A stretch of 64,000 nt of DNA from Mesorhizobium mediterraneum (lineage in GTDB: Bacteria > Pseudomonadota > Alphaproteobacteria > Rhizobiales > Rhizobiaceae). Below, in pieces: positions 26,096 to 34,023 of this stretch. Location of the stretch: assembly GCF_002284565.1 (NCBI RefSeq), contig NZ_NPKI01000011.1, positions 310,001 to 374,000 on the forward strand, written 5' to 3'. The position numbers and the translations under genes were made by a program. Positions within the stretch are counted from its first letter, which is position 1. Every line of letters starts with the position of its first letter. A model generated the notes under the pieces. That model saw nothing but the letters and a program-made list of their open reading frames with translations, had not been told where the DNA came from and made no database searches.

Positions 26096-27100
26096 TTACT
26101 TCGCCTTGGCGATCTCGATCTTGCCATCGAGAATGGCCTTCTTGATCTCGTCCAGCTTTGCCGTCACATCGGCCGGGATCGTCGGGGCGATATCATCGCA
26201 GACCTTGACCTCGACGCCGCCCGAAGCGAGGTCGAAGGTGCGGGTGCCGGCGGCCACCTTACGGCCCTCGACTTCGTCCTTGATCAGCGTGTAGACGGCG
26301 ATGTCGCCGCGCTTCAGCATGCTTGCGAGCACATTTCCGGGGGCCGTACCGCACATGTCGATGTCGACGCCGATCGAGTATTTGTCGACCGCAGCACTTG
26401 CCTGCATCACGCCTTCGCCCGTCGGGCCGGCGACGTTGTAGACGATGTCGGCGCCCTGGCCGTAAAGCGCCTGGGCAAGCTCGCTGCCCTTGGCCGGGTC
26501 ATCGAAGGTTCCGGCGAAGACGGAGTTCACCTTCACGTCGGGCGCGGCATATTTCGCGCCTTGCTCGTAGCCGCCGAGGAAGTTGCGGATCACGGGGATA
26601 TCACGGCCGCCGACGAAGCCGATCGCCATGCCGTCGCCGATCTTAGGGAATTCGCTGCCCTTGGCCTCGATCATGCCGGCGAGCGCGCCGGCGACGAAGG
26701 ATCCCTGCTCCTCCGCGAAATTGGCATAGATCATGTTGGGATTGTCGAGTACGCCGTCGATGAACACGAAGCGCTGGTCGGGATAGGCTTTGCTGACCTT
26801 CTGCAGCGAGTCCACCAGTTCCCAGCCCATCACAAAGATCAGGTCGTACTGCTTGGCCTTGGCAAGGTTCTCGAACTGCTCCTCGTAGTCGAGCGCGCGA
26901 TTGCCGGTGTCGACCAGCTTCAGGTCGATGCCGAATTCGTCCTTGGCCTTGTTGAGGCCGTTGACGATGGAAACACCGAAGCCCTGTGCAAAGTATCCCG
27001 AGATGGCGGCCACGGACACTTTGTCCTGTGCCGCGGCAGATCCGAACGACACGGCAAGCATCGTGCCGGCCAGACATAGATTTTTGAGCGCCCTTTTCAT
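26096..27100 (-). CDS. BMP-family (PnrA-like) nucleoside ABC transporter substrate-binding protein
   Basis: A 334-residue periplasmic binding protein of the BMP/PnrA class that binds purine nucleosides in known members. It has a Sec signal peptide (MKRALKNLCLAGTMLAVSFGSAAA-QD), then VSVAAISGYFAQGFGVSIVNG, FVMGWELVDSLQKVSKAYPDQRFVFIDG and VGGRDIPVIRNFLGGYEQGAK, all typical of the fold. An AAGGGGA ribosome-binding site precedes the ATG. It is the first gene of a six-gene operon (binding protein, ATPase, two permeases, two nucleoside hydrolases). A copy of the MarR-regulon motif lies 79 bases upstream of its start. Confidence 0.92.
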   Translation of the reverse strand: MKRALKNLCLAGTMLAVSFGSAAAQDKVSVAAISGYFAQGFGVSIVNGLNKAKDEFGIDLKLVDTGNRALDYEEQFENLAKAKQYDLIFVMGWELVDSLQKVSKAYPDQRFVFIDGVLDNPNMIYANFAEEQGSFVAGALAGMIEAKGSEFPKIGDGMAIGFVGGRDIPVIRNFLGGYEQGAKYAAPDVKVNSVFAGTFDDPAKGSELAQALYGQGADIVYNVAGPTGEGVMQASAAVDKYSIGVDIDMCGTAPGNVLASMLKRGDIAVYTLIKDEVEGRKVAAGTRTFDLASGGVEVKVCDDIAPTIPADVTAKLDEIKKAILDGKIEIAKAK

Positions 27101-27178
27101 GTCATTCCCCTTCAGCTTTTTTCAGCTTTTGAAGCCACGCCTTAACCATCCGCGCTATCGCCGAGACGGCGGCTATTT

Positions 27179-27196
27179 TCGTTGATGGTCATATGA
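27179..27196 (-). promoter_or_regulatory. MarR-regulon operator candidate, site A
   Basis: TCGTTGATGGTCATATGA, identical over 18 bases to the site at 38281-38298. It lies between the divergent nucleoside-importer operon (start 27100) and the DUF1185 pair (start 27356), so it could control both. Related copies precede the isochorismatase/MarR/amidohydrolase operon (31024-31038) and the SDR pair (31178-31192). Confidence 0.65.
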
Positions 27197-27355
27197 GTTT
27201 ATGAGCGGCCCCGCAGGCTGTCAATCGTCCTGCGAGGCAGTTTCGTTGTGCCATTTCTCGCTTCTTGCGTGTCGAAGCTTGACAAATATCGGCTGGGGAT
27301 AATTGTTGATACTCTAACGAGTTTGTGTGAACGACGGGAAGAAAGAGAGCGGACA

Positions 27356-27940
27356 ATGCCGGCTGTGGTGGTCAGGAAATTTCTGGTTCAGGTCGAGGAG
27401 ATATTCCACGAGGGCGGCCCACTTGCGGCACGTCCGCCCAAACGCGGCGCGATCGTCGCCGTCATCGCCAACCCCTTTGCCGGGCGCTATGTCCAGGAAA
27501 TCACCGGCTTCATGGACGATCTGAAGCCGCTCGGTCTCGATATGGCGCGACGCCTGATCGATGCCATCGGCGAGGGCGTCTCGGCGATCGAAGGCTATGG
27601 CAAGGGCGCCATCGTCGGTGCTGCCGGCGAGCTCGAACACGGCGCGCTCTGGCACAATCCAGGCGGTTACGCGATGCGCGAGCTGCTCGGAAACGCTAGG
27701 GCAATCGTGCCGTCGACCAAGAAGGTCGGCGGCCCCGGAACGCGGATCGACATTCCGATCACGCACATAAACGCTTCTTACGTGCGCAGTCATTTCGACG
27801 CGATCGAGGTCGGCGTCACTGACGCGCCGCGCGCAGACGAGATGGCGGTCATCCTGGCGATGACGACAGGCGCGCGCGTTCACGCGCGGGTGGGCGGCCT
27901 TGCCGCCGCGGATATCAAAGGCGAGGACGGATTGAGATGA
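27356..27940 (+). CDS. DUF1185 'amino acid synthesis' family protein, copy 1
   Basis: A 194-residue protein of the DUF1185/AA_synth family. It has the characteristic order KRGAIVAVIANPFAGRYVQEI, AIEGYGKGAIVGAAGELEHGALWHNPGGYAMRELLG, and a C-terminal RSHFDAIEVGVTDAPRADEMAVILAMTTGARVHARVGGL. The true start is the ATG at 27356 (GAGAGCGGACA upstream), matching the paralogue's N-terminus. An in-frame extension to 27248 is not coding. The family occurs in catabolic clusters for N-heterocycles and other amides, but no member's reaction is known to me. It overlaps the second copy by four bases. Confidence 0.85.
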   Translation: MPAVVVRKFLVQVEEIFHEGGPLAARPPKRGAIVAVIANPFAGRYVQEITGFMDDLKPLGLDMARRLIDAIGEGVSAIEGYGKGAIVGAAGELEHGALWHNPGGYAMRELLGNARAIVPSTKKVGGPGTRIDIPITHINASYVRSHFDAIEVGVTDAPRADEMAVILAMTTGARVHARVGGLAAADIKGEDGLR

Positions 27941-28521
27941 GCGTAGAAATCCGCCGGATCATCACCATCATCGAGGAAACCCTGATCGAGGGCGGCCGTC
28001 CCGTCGATCCGCCGACCCGCCGCGCGGCGGCCATTGCCGTGATCCGCAACCCGTACGCAGGCACTTACGTCGAAGACCTGTCAGCGTTGAGCGACATTGG
28101 TGAGGAATTGGGCGACATTTTGCCGAAGCGCGCGGTCGCAGCACTTGGCTTTCCCGGCAATAAAGTCGAAAGCTTCGGCAAGGCAGCCGCCGTCGGCGCC
28201 GACGGCGAACTCGAGCACGCCGCCGCCATCCTTCACCCCAAGCTCGGCGCCCCGTTCCGCGATGTGCTTGGCAAGGGTGCGGCGCTCATTCCCTCGTCGA
28301 AGAAGCGTGGCGGCCTCGGCGTGCCGCTGGACATCCCGCTCGGCCACAAGGATGCGGCGCGGGTGCGCAGCCATTTCGATGGCATGGAGGTCCGAGTTCC
28401 TGACGCACCGCGCGCCGACGAGATCGTCATCGCCATCGCCGTGACCGATTCCGGCCGGCCCCATCCACGCGTTGGCGGGCTGACCAAGGACAAGATCGTC
28501 GGCAAGGATGGCGTCAGCTAA
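27937..28521 (+). CDS. DUF1185 'amino acid synthesis' family protein, copy 2
   Basis: A 194-residue paralogue of the preceding protein, same length and motif order: RRAAAIAVIRNPYAGTYVEDL, VESFGKAAAVGADGELEHAAAILHPKLGAPFRDVLG, and RSHFDGMEVRVPDAPRADEIVIAIAVTDSGRPHPRVGGL. The genes overlap as ATGA, so the two chains are made together and may form a hetero-oligomer. It ends six bases before the convergent amidohydrolase gene, leaving no room for a separate terminator. Confidence 0.85.
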   Translation: MSVEIRRIITIIEETLIEGGRPVDPPTRRAAAIAVIRNPYAGTYVEDLSALSDIGEELGDILPKRAVAALGFPGNKVESFGKAAAVGADGELEHAAAILHPKLGAPFRDVLGKGAALIPSSKKRGGLGVPLDIPLGHKDAARVRSHFDGMEVRVPDAPRADEIVIAIAVTDSGRPHPRVGGLTKDKIVGKDGVS

Positions 28522-28527
28522 ACGTCG

Positions 28528-29715
28528 CTATCCCTGAATGACTTCAGGCACCCGCATTGCCGGCGGGGTGTTGCGGCTTCGACGGGTCTGCACCAGGCCG
28601 TCGATGACGACCATTCCGATCCCCGGAAGGTTGCCCTGCGCCACGCTGTCGAGCAGCCCGTCGCCGGCGCCGCCGATCGCCTGGTCCATGAAGATCAGGT
28701 CGGCGGCGCGGCCGACTTCGATCATGCCACGATCATGCAGCTTGCGCACGCGCGCCGTGTTGCCGCTGGCAAAGCAGAATGCCACTTCCGGCGCGACACC
28801 GCCCAGCGAAGCCAGCATGGTGAGGATCCGCAGTATGCCGAGCGGCTGCACGCCGGACCCGGCCGGGCTGTCGGTGCCAAGCACGATGCGCGAAAGTTCG
28901 CCGCGCTGCCTAGCAAGATCGAGCACGAACAGTCCGGTGCGCAGATTGCCGTTATGGACGATCTCGAGCGCCCGCGAGCCCTTCTCGCAGATCTGCCGGA
29001 TTTCCGCTTCGGGCAGTGCCGTCGGCCCGCCATTGACATGGGCGACAATGTCGGCGTCGACCTCCAGCACGACATCCGCACCGATGCGGCCGGAGCCGGG
29101 CAGGGACGGGCCACCGGTGTGGGTCATTGAGGTCATGCCGTATTCGCGCGCCCAGGCGACCATCTGCCGTCCGGTCGGCCCGTCCTTGACGCCGCCTAGG
29201 CCGACCTCGCCGACAAGCGTGACGCCGGCTTCGGCGAGGTAGCGGAAGTCCTCCTCGACCAGGCCGGGCTCCAGAATCGGCGCACCGGCCAGTATCTTCA
29301 TCCCACTCGGGCGGAAGTTGGAAAAGGTCCGCTGCGCCGCGATGGCAAGCGCCTTCAATCCGACCAGGTCGCGCGGACGGCCCGGCGTGTGGACCTCCCC
29401 CGCCGAGACGATGGTGGTGACCCCGCCATGCACGGTCGAATCCATCCAGCCGATCTGGTTCTGCCGCGGCGTCCAGTCGCCGGCTACCGGATGGACGTGA
29501 TTGTCGATGAGGCCCGGCGCGACCGCGCAGCCCATTGCATCGATCACGGTGCCGGCAGCACTGGTATCAAGGGCGCCGGCTTTGCCGATGGCGGTGATCT
29601 TGCCGTCGACCGCGACGATCGTGTCGGCGTCGAGGATCGGTTGGGCGAGATCGCCGGAAAGCATCAGGCCGATGTTGCGCACGACAAGCGTGTTGGGTTT
29701 CGGGTCGGGCGACAT
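28528..29715 (-). CDS. Amidohydrolase-superfamily enzyme (enamidase/cyclic amidase-like)
   Basis: A 395-residue metal-dependent amidohydrolase. The N-terminal metal site is APGLIDNHVHPVAGDW (H-x-H), further ligands are probably in TLVGEVGLGGVKDG (bridging Glu), SMTHTGGPSLP and IVHNGNL, and the terminal Asp is in VLGTDSPAGSG. I chose the ATG at 29715 for its GAGGTG ribosome-binding site; an ATG at 29739 lacks one. The sequence recalls enamidase of nicotinate fermentation, which opens a cyclic amide, but that is memory, not a search. It ends the operon isochorismatase - MarR - amidohydrolase, so a cyclic amide or N-heterocycle is a reasonable substrate class. Confidence 0.82.
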   Translation of the reverse strand: MSPDPKPNTLVVRNIGLMLSGDLAQPILDADTIVAVDGKITAIGKAGALDTSAAGTVIDAMGCAVAPGLIDNHVHPVAGDWTPRQNQIGWMDSTVHGGVTTIVSAGEVHTPGRPRDLVGLKALAIAAQRTFSNFRPSGMKILAGAPILEPGLVEEDFRYLAEAGVTLVGEVGLGGVKDGPTGRQMVAWAREYGMTSMTHTGGPSLPGSGRIGADVVLEVDADIVAHVNGGPTALPEAEIRQICEKGSRALEIVHNGNLRTGLFVLDLARQRGELSRIVLGTDSPAGSGVQPLGILRILTMLASLGGVAPEVAFCFASGNTARVRKLHDRGMIEVGRAADLIFMDQAIGGAGDGLLDSVAQGNLPGIGMVVIDGLVQTRRSRNTPPAMRVPEVIQG

Positions 29716-29756
29716 CGGCACCTCGTTTGCTATTTCCATGAATTTTGGAACGCGAG

Positions 29757-30308
29757 TTACTTCCCGCTATCGCCATTCGATGGGTCGTCGTCATTGATGC
29801 GATTGAGCAGGCGAAGCAGCGTCGCCTGTTCCGTGGGCGAAAGCGGCGACAGAAATCTCCGCCCGACCTCGACGCTGCGTTCGAGCCGGTCGAGCGTGTA
29901 TCTGGTTCCCTTGTCGGTCAGCGCGATCATCGACAGGCGTTGGTCGGTATCGGACGCGCTGCGGGTGATCAGCCCGTTCTTGAGAAGTTTGCGAACGACG
30001 ATGCTGATGGTCGACGGGTCCATCGCGGTCAGCCGTCCCAGATGATTCTGCGAGACCTCGCCTTGCTTGAGAATGGTGGCGAGGGCGGCGAATTGCGTTG
30101 GCGAAAGATCTTCGCCGGCCATGACCTGTTGGAAGCGCAGCGTCGCGCGCTGATGTGCCCGGCGGATCACGTGCGCCGGATGGCGGTCCAGTTCGTAGCC
30201 GGTCTTGGCGTATCGCTGCAGCACCTGTTCGCGGCTCAGCGGCTTGGCACTGTCGCCCGGCCCTTTGGGTGCCGCACTTTCGGGTTGCGATTCGATATCA
30301 GTCGTCAC
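29757..30308 (-). CDS. MarR-family transcriptional regulator
   Basis: A 183-residue winged-helix regulator. The DNA-binding part is LSPTQFAALATILKQGEVSQNHLGRLTAMDPSTISIVVRKLLKNGLITRSASDTDQRLSMIALTDKG described by its hallmarks: recognition helix around DPSTISIVVRKL and wing DTDQRLSMIALT. The first 35 residues are a polar tail. The start is GTG at 30308 with GAGGAG six bases upstream. It lies 48 bases after the isochorismatase gene and 41 before the amidohydrolase gene. Site D upstream of that operon and three more copies at 27.2, 31.2 and 38.3 kb make it the best candidate for the regulator of this whole region. Confidence 0.92.
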   Translation of the reverse strand: MTTDIESQPESAAPKGPGDSAKPLSREQVLQRYAKTGYELDRHPAHVIRRAHQRATLRFQQVMAGEDLSPTQFAALATILKQGEVSQNHLGRLTAMDPSTISIVVRKLLKNGLITRSASDTDQRLSMIALTDKGTRYTLDRLERSVEVGRRFLSPLSPTEQATLLRLLNRINDDDPSNGDSGK

Positions 30309-30356
30309 GCCGGGCTCCTCTTGCCGCTGTCTCGGATGCCGCAGGCTCGAAAAAGC

Positions 30357-31001
30357 TCAAGCCGCGACTTCAGCCGGTTGAAGCGACGTTCCGTCGCGAA
30401 GGGCCGCGACGACGCTTGCCGAATCGCTGACCACGCCGAAATGCGTCGCTATGTCGTAGAGCGAGCTTTCCTGCTCGCGTGGTCCCGTCGCCGCGCAGCA
30501 ATCGCTTGGCACTACCACTTCATAACCCTGAAAAAAGGCGTCATGGACGGTCGAGCGCACGCAGATATTTGTGACCACGCCGAAGATGACCAGTTGATCG
30601 ACCTGCATGTCTTTGAGCGTCAGGTCGAGGTCGGTTTGAAAAAACGCCGAGTAGCGCCGCTTTATCAGATGGATTTCATCGTCGCGGGCGCCAAGGTCCT
30701 CGATGATCTCCGGTCCCCAGCTACCCTCGAGACAATGCGGCGTGCGCTTCACCCATTCGCGCTCGCGGCGCATGCCGGCCCTATGGGTGTCGTGCACCCA
30801 GATAACCGGCACACCGTCGGCGCGCGCCGCTTCGATGATGGCCAATTGCGGCGCAACCAGCGTCTCATATCCCGGCAGCACCATCGCCCCGCCGGGCTTG
30901 CAAAATTCATTGACCATGTCGATGACGATAACCGCCGCGCGTTGCGGATCGAGGCGCATCGCGTCATCGTGCCGATGTGAGGAAAAACTGTCCACGGGCA
31001 T
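30357..31001 (-). CDS. Isochorismatase-family cysteine hydrolase (amidase)
   Basis: A 214-residue cytosolic hydrolase. The catalytic Asp is in VIVIDMVNEF, the Lys in HLIKRRYSAF and the Cys in GVVTNICVRST, so the active site is complete. The family hydrolyses N-carbamoyl, maleamic and related amides as well as isochorismate. The start is the ATG at 31001 with AAGGAG seven bases upstream; an open extension to 31202 is not coding. It leads the operon with MarR and amidohydrolase genes. An amide produced after ring opening is a fitting substrate, comparable to maleamate in nicotinate breakdown, but this is inference. Confidence 0.88.
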   Translation of the reverse strand: MPVDSFSSHRHDDAMRLDPQRAAVIVIDMVNEFCKPGGAMVLPGYETLVAPQLAIIEAARADGVPVIWVHDTHRAGMRREREWVKRTPHCLEGSWGPEIIEDLGARDDEIHLIKRRYSAFFQTDLDLTLKDMQVDQLVIFGVVTNICVRSTVHDAFFQGYEVVVPSDCCAATGPREQESSLYDIATHFGVVSDSASVVAALRDGTSLQPAEVAA

Positions 31002-31023
31002 GGCGAGCTCCTTTGGTCGATCG

Positions 31024-31038
31024 TTGATGCTCATACAA
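31024..31038 (-). promoter_or_regulatory. MarR-regulon operator candidate, site D
   Basis: TTGATGCTCATACAA, preceded by TCG as in sites A and B. It differs from site C (reverse complement TTGATGGTCATACAA) by one base. It lies 22 bases upstream of the isochorismatase start, next to the AAGGAG ribosome-binding site, so a bound repressor would block transcription of the operon that also encodes MarR. Confidence 0.6.
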
Positions 31039-31177
31039 AAAACCGTCGCGGATGCCAAGTCAATCCCGTTCGGAGCAAAGCCTTGTCGCCTGGTGTGCGC
31101 GGGACGCGCCGGCAAAGGTCCGCGCCGTTCTCCGATGCGGAATGGCATTGACAAGGTTCGGCAATCGGGTGTTCGAT

Positions 31178-31192
31178 TTGTATGACCATCAA
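31178..31192 (+). promoter_or_regulatory. MarR-regulon operator candidate, site C
   Basis: TTGTATGACCATCAA on the plus strand, with outer symmetry TTG...CAA. It is 43 bases upstream of the first SDR gene. The adjacent ACCATCAATGGT forms a small palindrome of its own (31185-31196). Confidence 0.6.
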
Positions 31193-31234
31193 TGGTATTC
31201 AATTGGCTGAATTCGCGGCGTCGAGGGCTGAGAC

Positions 31235-32089
31235 ATGAAGACGATCGTCACCGGATCCAGCGGTCTGCTTGGCCGCCATGTCGCCGCGGCGCTGGTCGCG
31301 GCCGGTCATGATGTGCTGGGCATTGATGCCGTCGCGCCGGGAGACGTGGCATGGCGGCATGCAACCGCGGATCTGACGGATCTTGGCTCGACGCTGCAGC
31401 TGGTGCGCGATTGCGACGCTGTGGTTCATGTCGCGGCCATTCCGCGCCCGACCGGGCGGGCCGGCGGCGAAGTGTTCAAGACCAATGTCGCGACCGCCTA
31501 CAATGTCGTCGAGGCGGCGGCCATGGCTGGCGCCGCGCGCTTCGTCTATGCCTCGTCCTTCAGCGTTTTCGGTTATCCGTTTTTCGAGAAGACGGTGCGC
31601 CCGCCCTATCTGCCGGTCGATATGAACCACCCAGTCGGCGCGCAGGATCCATACGGCCTGTCGAAATGGCTCGGTGAGGAAATCGTCGGCGCGGCGGTGC
31701 GCCGCGGCGCTTTCTCGGCTGTCAGCATTCGGATGCCATGGATCCAGACCCCGGCCAGCTTTTTCGCGGGCGTCGGCCCGCGCCGTGCCACTGCCGACAG
31801 CGCCCGTGACCTGTGGGCCTATCTCGATGCGCGCGACGCGGGGCAGGGCTTCCTGCAGGCGTTGGAATGGAAAGGCGACGGCCATCTCCGCGTCCTGCTC
31901 AGCGCCGCCGACACGTTCATGGAAGAGGAAACCGAGCCGCTCGTGCGCCGTGTCTACCCGGATGTCCCGCTATCGCGGCCGATCGCCGGCCATGGTGCCG
32001 TGCTCGACACAGTCCATGCGCGCGAAACCATCAGCTTTGAGCCGAGCCATTCGTGGCGCTCTTACCCGAAGCCGGAGCTTGGAAAATGA
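31235..32089 (+). CDS. NAD-dependent epimerase/dehydratase-like extended SDR
   Basis: A 284-residue Rossmann enzyme. The cofactor motif is TGSSGLLG at the N-terminus, followed by VVHVAAIPRP and the catalytic PYGLSKWLGEE (Tyr-x-x-x-Lys) with Ser in VYASSFSVFGYP. The size suits a sugar dehydrogenase/epimerase, for instance a uronate-dehydrogenase-like enzyme; the substrate is not readable. GAGG lies eight bases before the ATG. It overlaps the next SDR gene by four bases (ATGA). Site C of the MarR motif controls the pair. In a nucleoside-degrading regulon it would be expected to act on the released sugar. Confidence 0.87.
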   Translation: MKTIVTGSSGLLGRHVAAALVAAGHDVLGIDAVAPGDVAWRHATADLTDLGSTLQLVRDCDAVVHVAAIPRPTGRAGGEVFKTNVATAYNVVEAAAMAGAARFVYASSFSVFGYPFFEKTVRPPYLPVDMNHPVGAQDPYGLSKWLGEEIVGAAVRRGAFSAVSIRMPWIQTPASFFAGVGPRRATADSARDLWAYLDARDAGQGFLQALEWKGDGHLRVLLSAADTFMEEETEPLVRRVYPDVPLSRPIAGHGAVLDTVHARETISFEPSHSWRSYPKPELGK

Positions 32090-32892
32090 AGCGATTCGAC
32101 GAAAGATGCGTCCTTGTCACCGGTGGCGCCGGCGCGATCGGCAGTGCGGCGGTCCGGCGCTTCCTCGAAGAAGGCGCACGCGTCGCCATTGTCGACCGCA
32201 ACGGCGCGGCGGCGCAGACACTGGCCCAATCCCTGGGCGAGCGCGCGATCGCCATCGAAGCCGACGTCACCGATGAAGCAGACGTGCGGCGCGCCGTTGA
32301 AACGACCGTGGAAACATTCGGCGAGCTGAATGCGGTGTTCAACAATGCCGGGATTTCCGGCGTCGTCGCTCCGGTTCACGAACTGCCTGTTGACGACTGG
32401 GATACCATCATTCGTATCAACCTGCGCGGCATGTTTCTCGTCCTGCAGGCGTCGCTTCGGGCGATGATCGAGGCCGGTAATGGCGGCTCGATCGTCAATA
32501 TGGGCTCGTCCATGGCCGGCTGGGATGTGCTCGCCGGCGGCGCCGGCTATGTCGCCTCCAAGCATGGTGTGGTCGGACTGACGCGGGTCGCCGCGATCGA
32601 TGCTGCGCCATACGGCATACGGGTCAATGCCATCTGCCCCGGCGTGATCGAGACAACGCTCGGCGTTCCCACAACCGGCGACAGCGATTTCGAAAGCGGT
32701 GTCCGGCATTTCGCCGACCGAATCCCGCTGCGCCGCATCGGCCAGCCCGACGATGTCGCGGCCGCCGTGGCCTTCCTGGCCTCCGACGAGGCCAGGCATG
32801 TCACCGGCGTGGATTGGCTGATCGACGGCGGCCAGACCTTGCAGAGCTGGGCCAACGCGCCGGCCGGCGGCGTATTTCCGAAATTTCGCTAA
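32086..32892 (+). CDS. Classical SDR-family oxidoreductase
   Basis: A 268-residue short-chain dehydrogenase. Motifs: cofactor VTGGAGAIGS, NNAG in AVFNNAGISG, Ser in NMGSSMAGW, and the catalytic YVASK. The C-terminal VTGVDWLIDGGQTLQ is usual for FabG-like enzymes. Asp in AIVDRNGA suggests NAD(H) preference. The start is the ATG at 32086 inside the stop of the previous gene. It ends just before the palindromic repeat at 32894. Confidence 0.92.
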   Translation: MKRFDERCVLVTGGAGAIGSAAVRRFLEEGARVAIVDRNGAAAQTLAQSLGERAIAIEADVTDEADVRRAVETTVETFGELNAVFNNAGISGVVAPVHELPVDDWDTIIRINLRGMFLVLQASLRAMIEAGNGGSIVNMGSSMAGWDVLAGGAGYVASKHGVVGLTRVAAIDAAPYGIRVNAICPGVIETTLGVPTTGDSDFESGVRHFADRIPLRRIGQPDDVAAAVAFLASDEARHVTGVDWLIDGGQTLQSWANAPAGGVFPKFR

Positions 32893-32893
32893 A

Positions 32894-32937
32894 GCAATTC
32901 CAGGAAAAGTGCGTAGCGGTTTTCCGTCCGGAATTGC
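32894..32937. repeat. Rhizobial-type intergenic palindromic repeat, possible bidirectional terminator
   Basis: Outer arms GCAATTCC (32894-32901) and GGAATTGC (32930-32937) and inner arms GGAAAA / TTTTCC form an imperfect hairpin with CG-rich loop. The AAAGCAATTCCAGGAAAAG...TTTTCCGTCCGGAATTGCG...AAAAAC layout is one I recall as widespread between genes in rhizobia. Here it fills the 59-base gap between the converging SDR and Gfo/Idh genes. Confidence 0.65.
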
Positions 32938-32951
32938 GTAAAAACAAACAC

Positions 32952-34022
32952 TTAGAGCCTTTTTGGCGGCATTGCCTGGATGATCTGGACGGCGAGATCG
33001 AGGTCGGCAAGCCCGCCCGAAAGCGGCGTGCGCGGTTTTGCGCCGGCCAGGATGCAGTCGGCGAAATGCAGCCATTCGCGGCGGAAGGCGGTGTCGGGAA
33101 TGCCCGGTATCACGCGTTCGGATGCCGTCTCGCCAGCCGCTTCGCGCACCCGCACGATGGCCGAGGCGTTGCGGAAATAGGGGTTCTGGAAATCTATCCG
33201 CACCTCCTCGCGCTCGCCATGGACATGGATCCACTCGTCCCACCACTCATACTGGGCGAGCGCCACGTCAAGGAGGCAGGGGACGCCGTCATAGTCGAGC
33301 ACCGCGAGAAGCTGGTTCGGGCCGGTCTGTCGCGCATGAACGACGCCGCTTGGGGCGCCGAAAGCGCCGCGCATGACGGCGAGATCGTGGCTGCCCAGGC
33401 CCAGCAACAGGTGATAGAGATCGCGATAGCCGGCATGGTCTGGGCCGAGTGCTGCCTCGATCCGCTTTGCAACGGCATTGCGTCCGGCCGCGAGCAGATC
33501 GGCCGATACGTCGGCGATGCGGGTCTGCGTATAGAGCTTGCCGTAGCGATCGAAGCGACCGGCGAAATCATGGACATGAATGGATTTCGGCCTGCCGATC
33601 GCGGCAATGCGCTCGAGGCCGATCTCATATCCCGGATCATAGAATTTCATGTAGCCGACAAGCGCGACGAGGCCGCTCCGTTCGGCCTGCTCGACCAGCG
33701 GACGCGCCTCCTGCGGTGTAAAGGCAAGCGGCTTCTCGACGATCAGATGCTTGCCGGCGCGGATGGCGTCAGCGACCATCCCGCCATGATCGTAGGTGCA
33801 GATCACCACGGCGTCGATATTTGGATCGGCAAGCAGCGCGCGATGGTCGCTATACCGTGCCGCGACGCTGTAATGCTCCCCGATTTTGTCGACAGTGCCG
33901 GGTGAGATGTCGCAGAGCGCGGCGATCCGAAACGCCGGCAATTCCTGGAGATAGGGCAAGTGCATCAGCTGGGCGATCTCGCCGCAACCGATAACGCCGA
34001 CGCCGATAACGCGATCCTGCAT
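32952..34022 (-). CDS. Gfo/Idh/MocA-family oxidoreductase
   Basis: A 356-residue NAD(P)-dependent sugar/cyclitol oxidoreductase. The N-terminal Rossmann motif is VIGVGVIGCGEIAQLMHLPYL, the family motif IVEKPLAFT, and the active-site segment LLLGLGSHDLAVMRGAFG includes the conserved His-Asp. It starts one base after the permease stop and closes a MalEFG-type importer operon, so it should act on the imported sugar or its derivative. Its length and motifs are normal. Confidence 0.9.
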   Translation of the reverse strand: MQDRVIGVGVIGCGEIAQLMHLPYLQELPAFRIAALCDISPGTVDKIGEHYSVAARYSDHRALLADPNIDAVVICTYDHGGMVADAIRAGKHLIVEKPLAFTPQEARPLVEQAERSGLVALVGYMKFYDPGYEIGLERIAAIGRPKSIHVHDFAGRFDRYGKLYTQTRIADVSADLLAAGRNAVAKRIEAALGPDHAGYRDLYHLLLGLGSHDLAVMRGAFGAPSGVVHARQTGPNQLLAVLDYDGVPCLLDVALAQYEWWDEWIHVHGEREEVRIDFQNPYFRNASAIVRVREAAGETASERVIPGIPDTAFRREWLHFADCILAGAKPRTPLSGGLADLDLAVQIIQAMPPKRL

Positions 34023-34023
34023 G

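Noticed and set aside
24377..27079. 900-codon open frame on the plus strand
   Set aside because: Antisense of the ABC ATPase and BMP binding-protein genes. The His/Asp/Arg-rich composition is that of a shadow frame.
30357..31001. Assigning the isochorismatase-family gene as biuret hydrolase
   Set aside because: It lacks the BiuH-specific N-terminal and loop sequences present at 52437-53138 and lies in a different, MarR-controlled operon.
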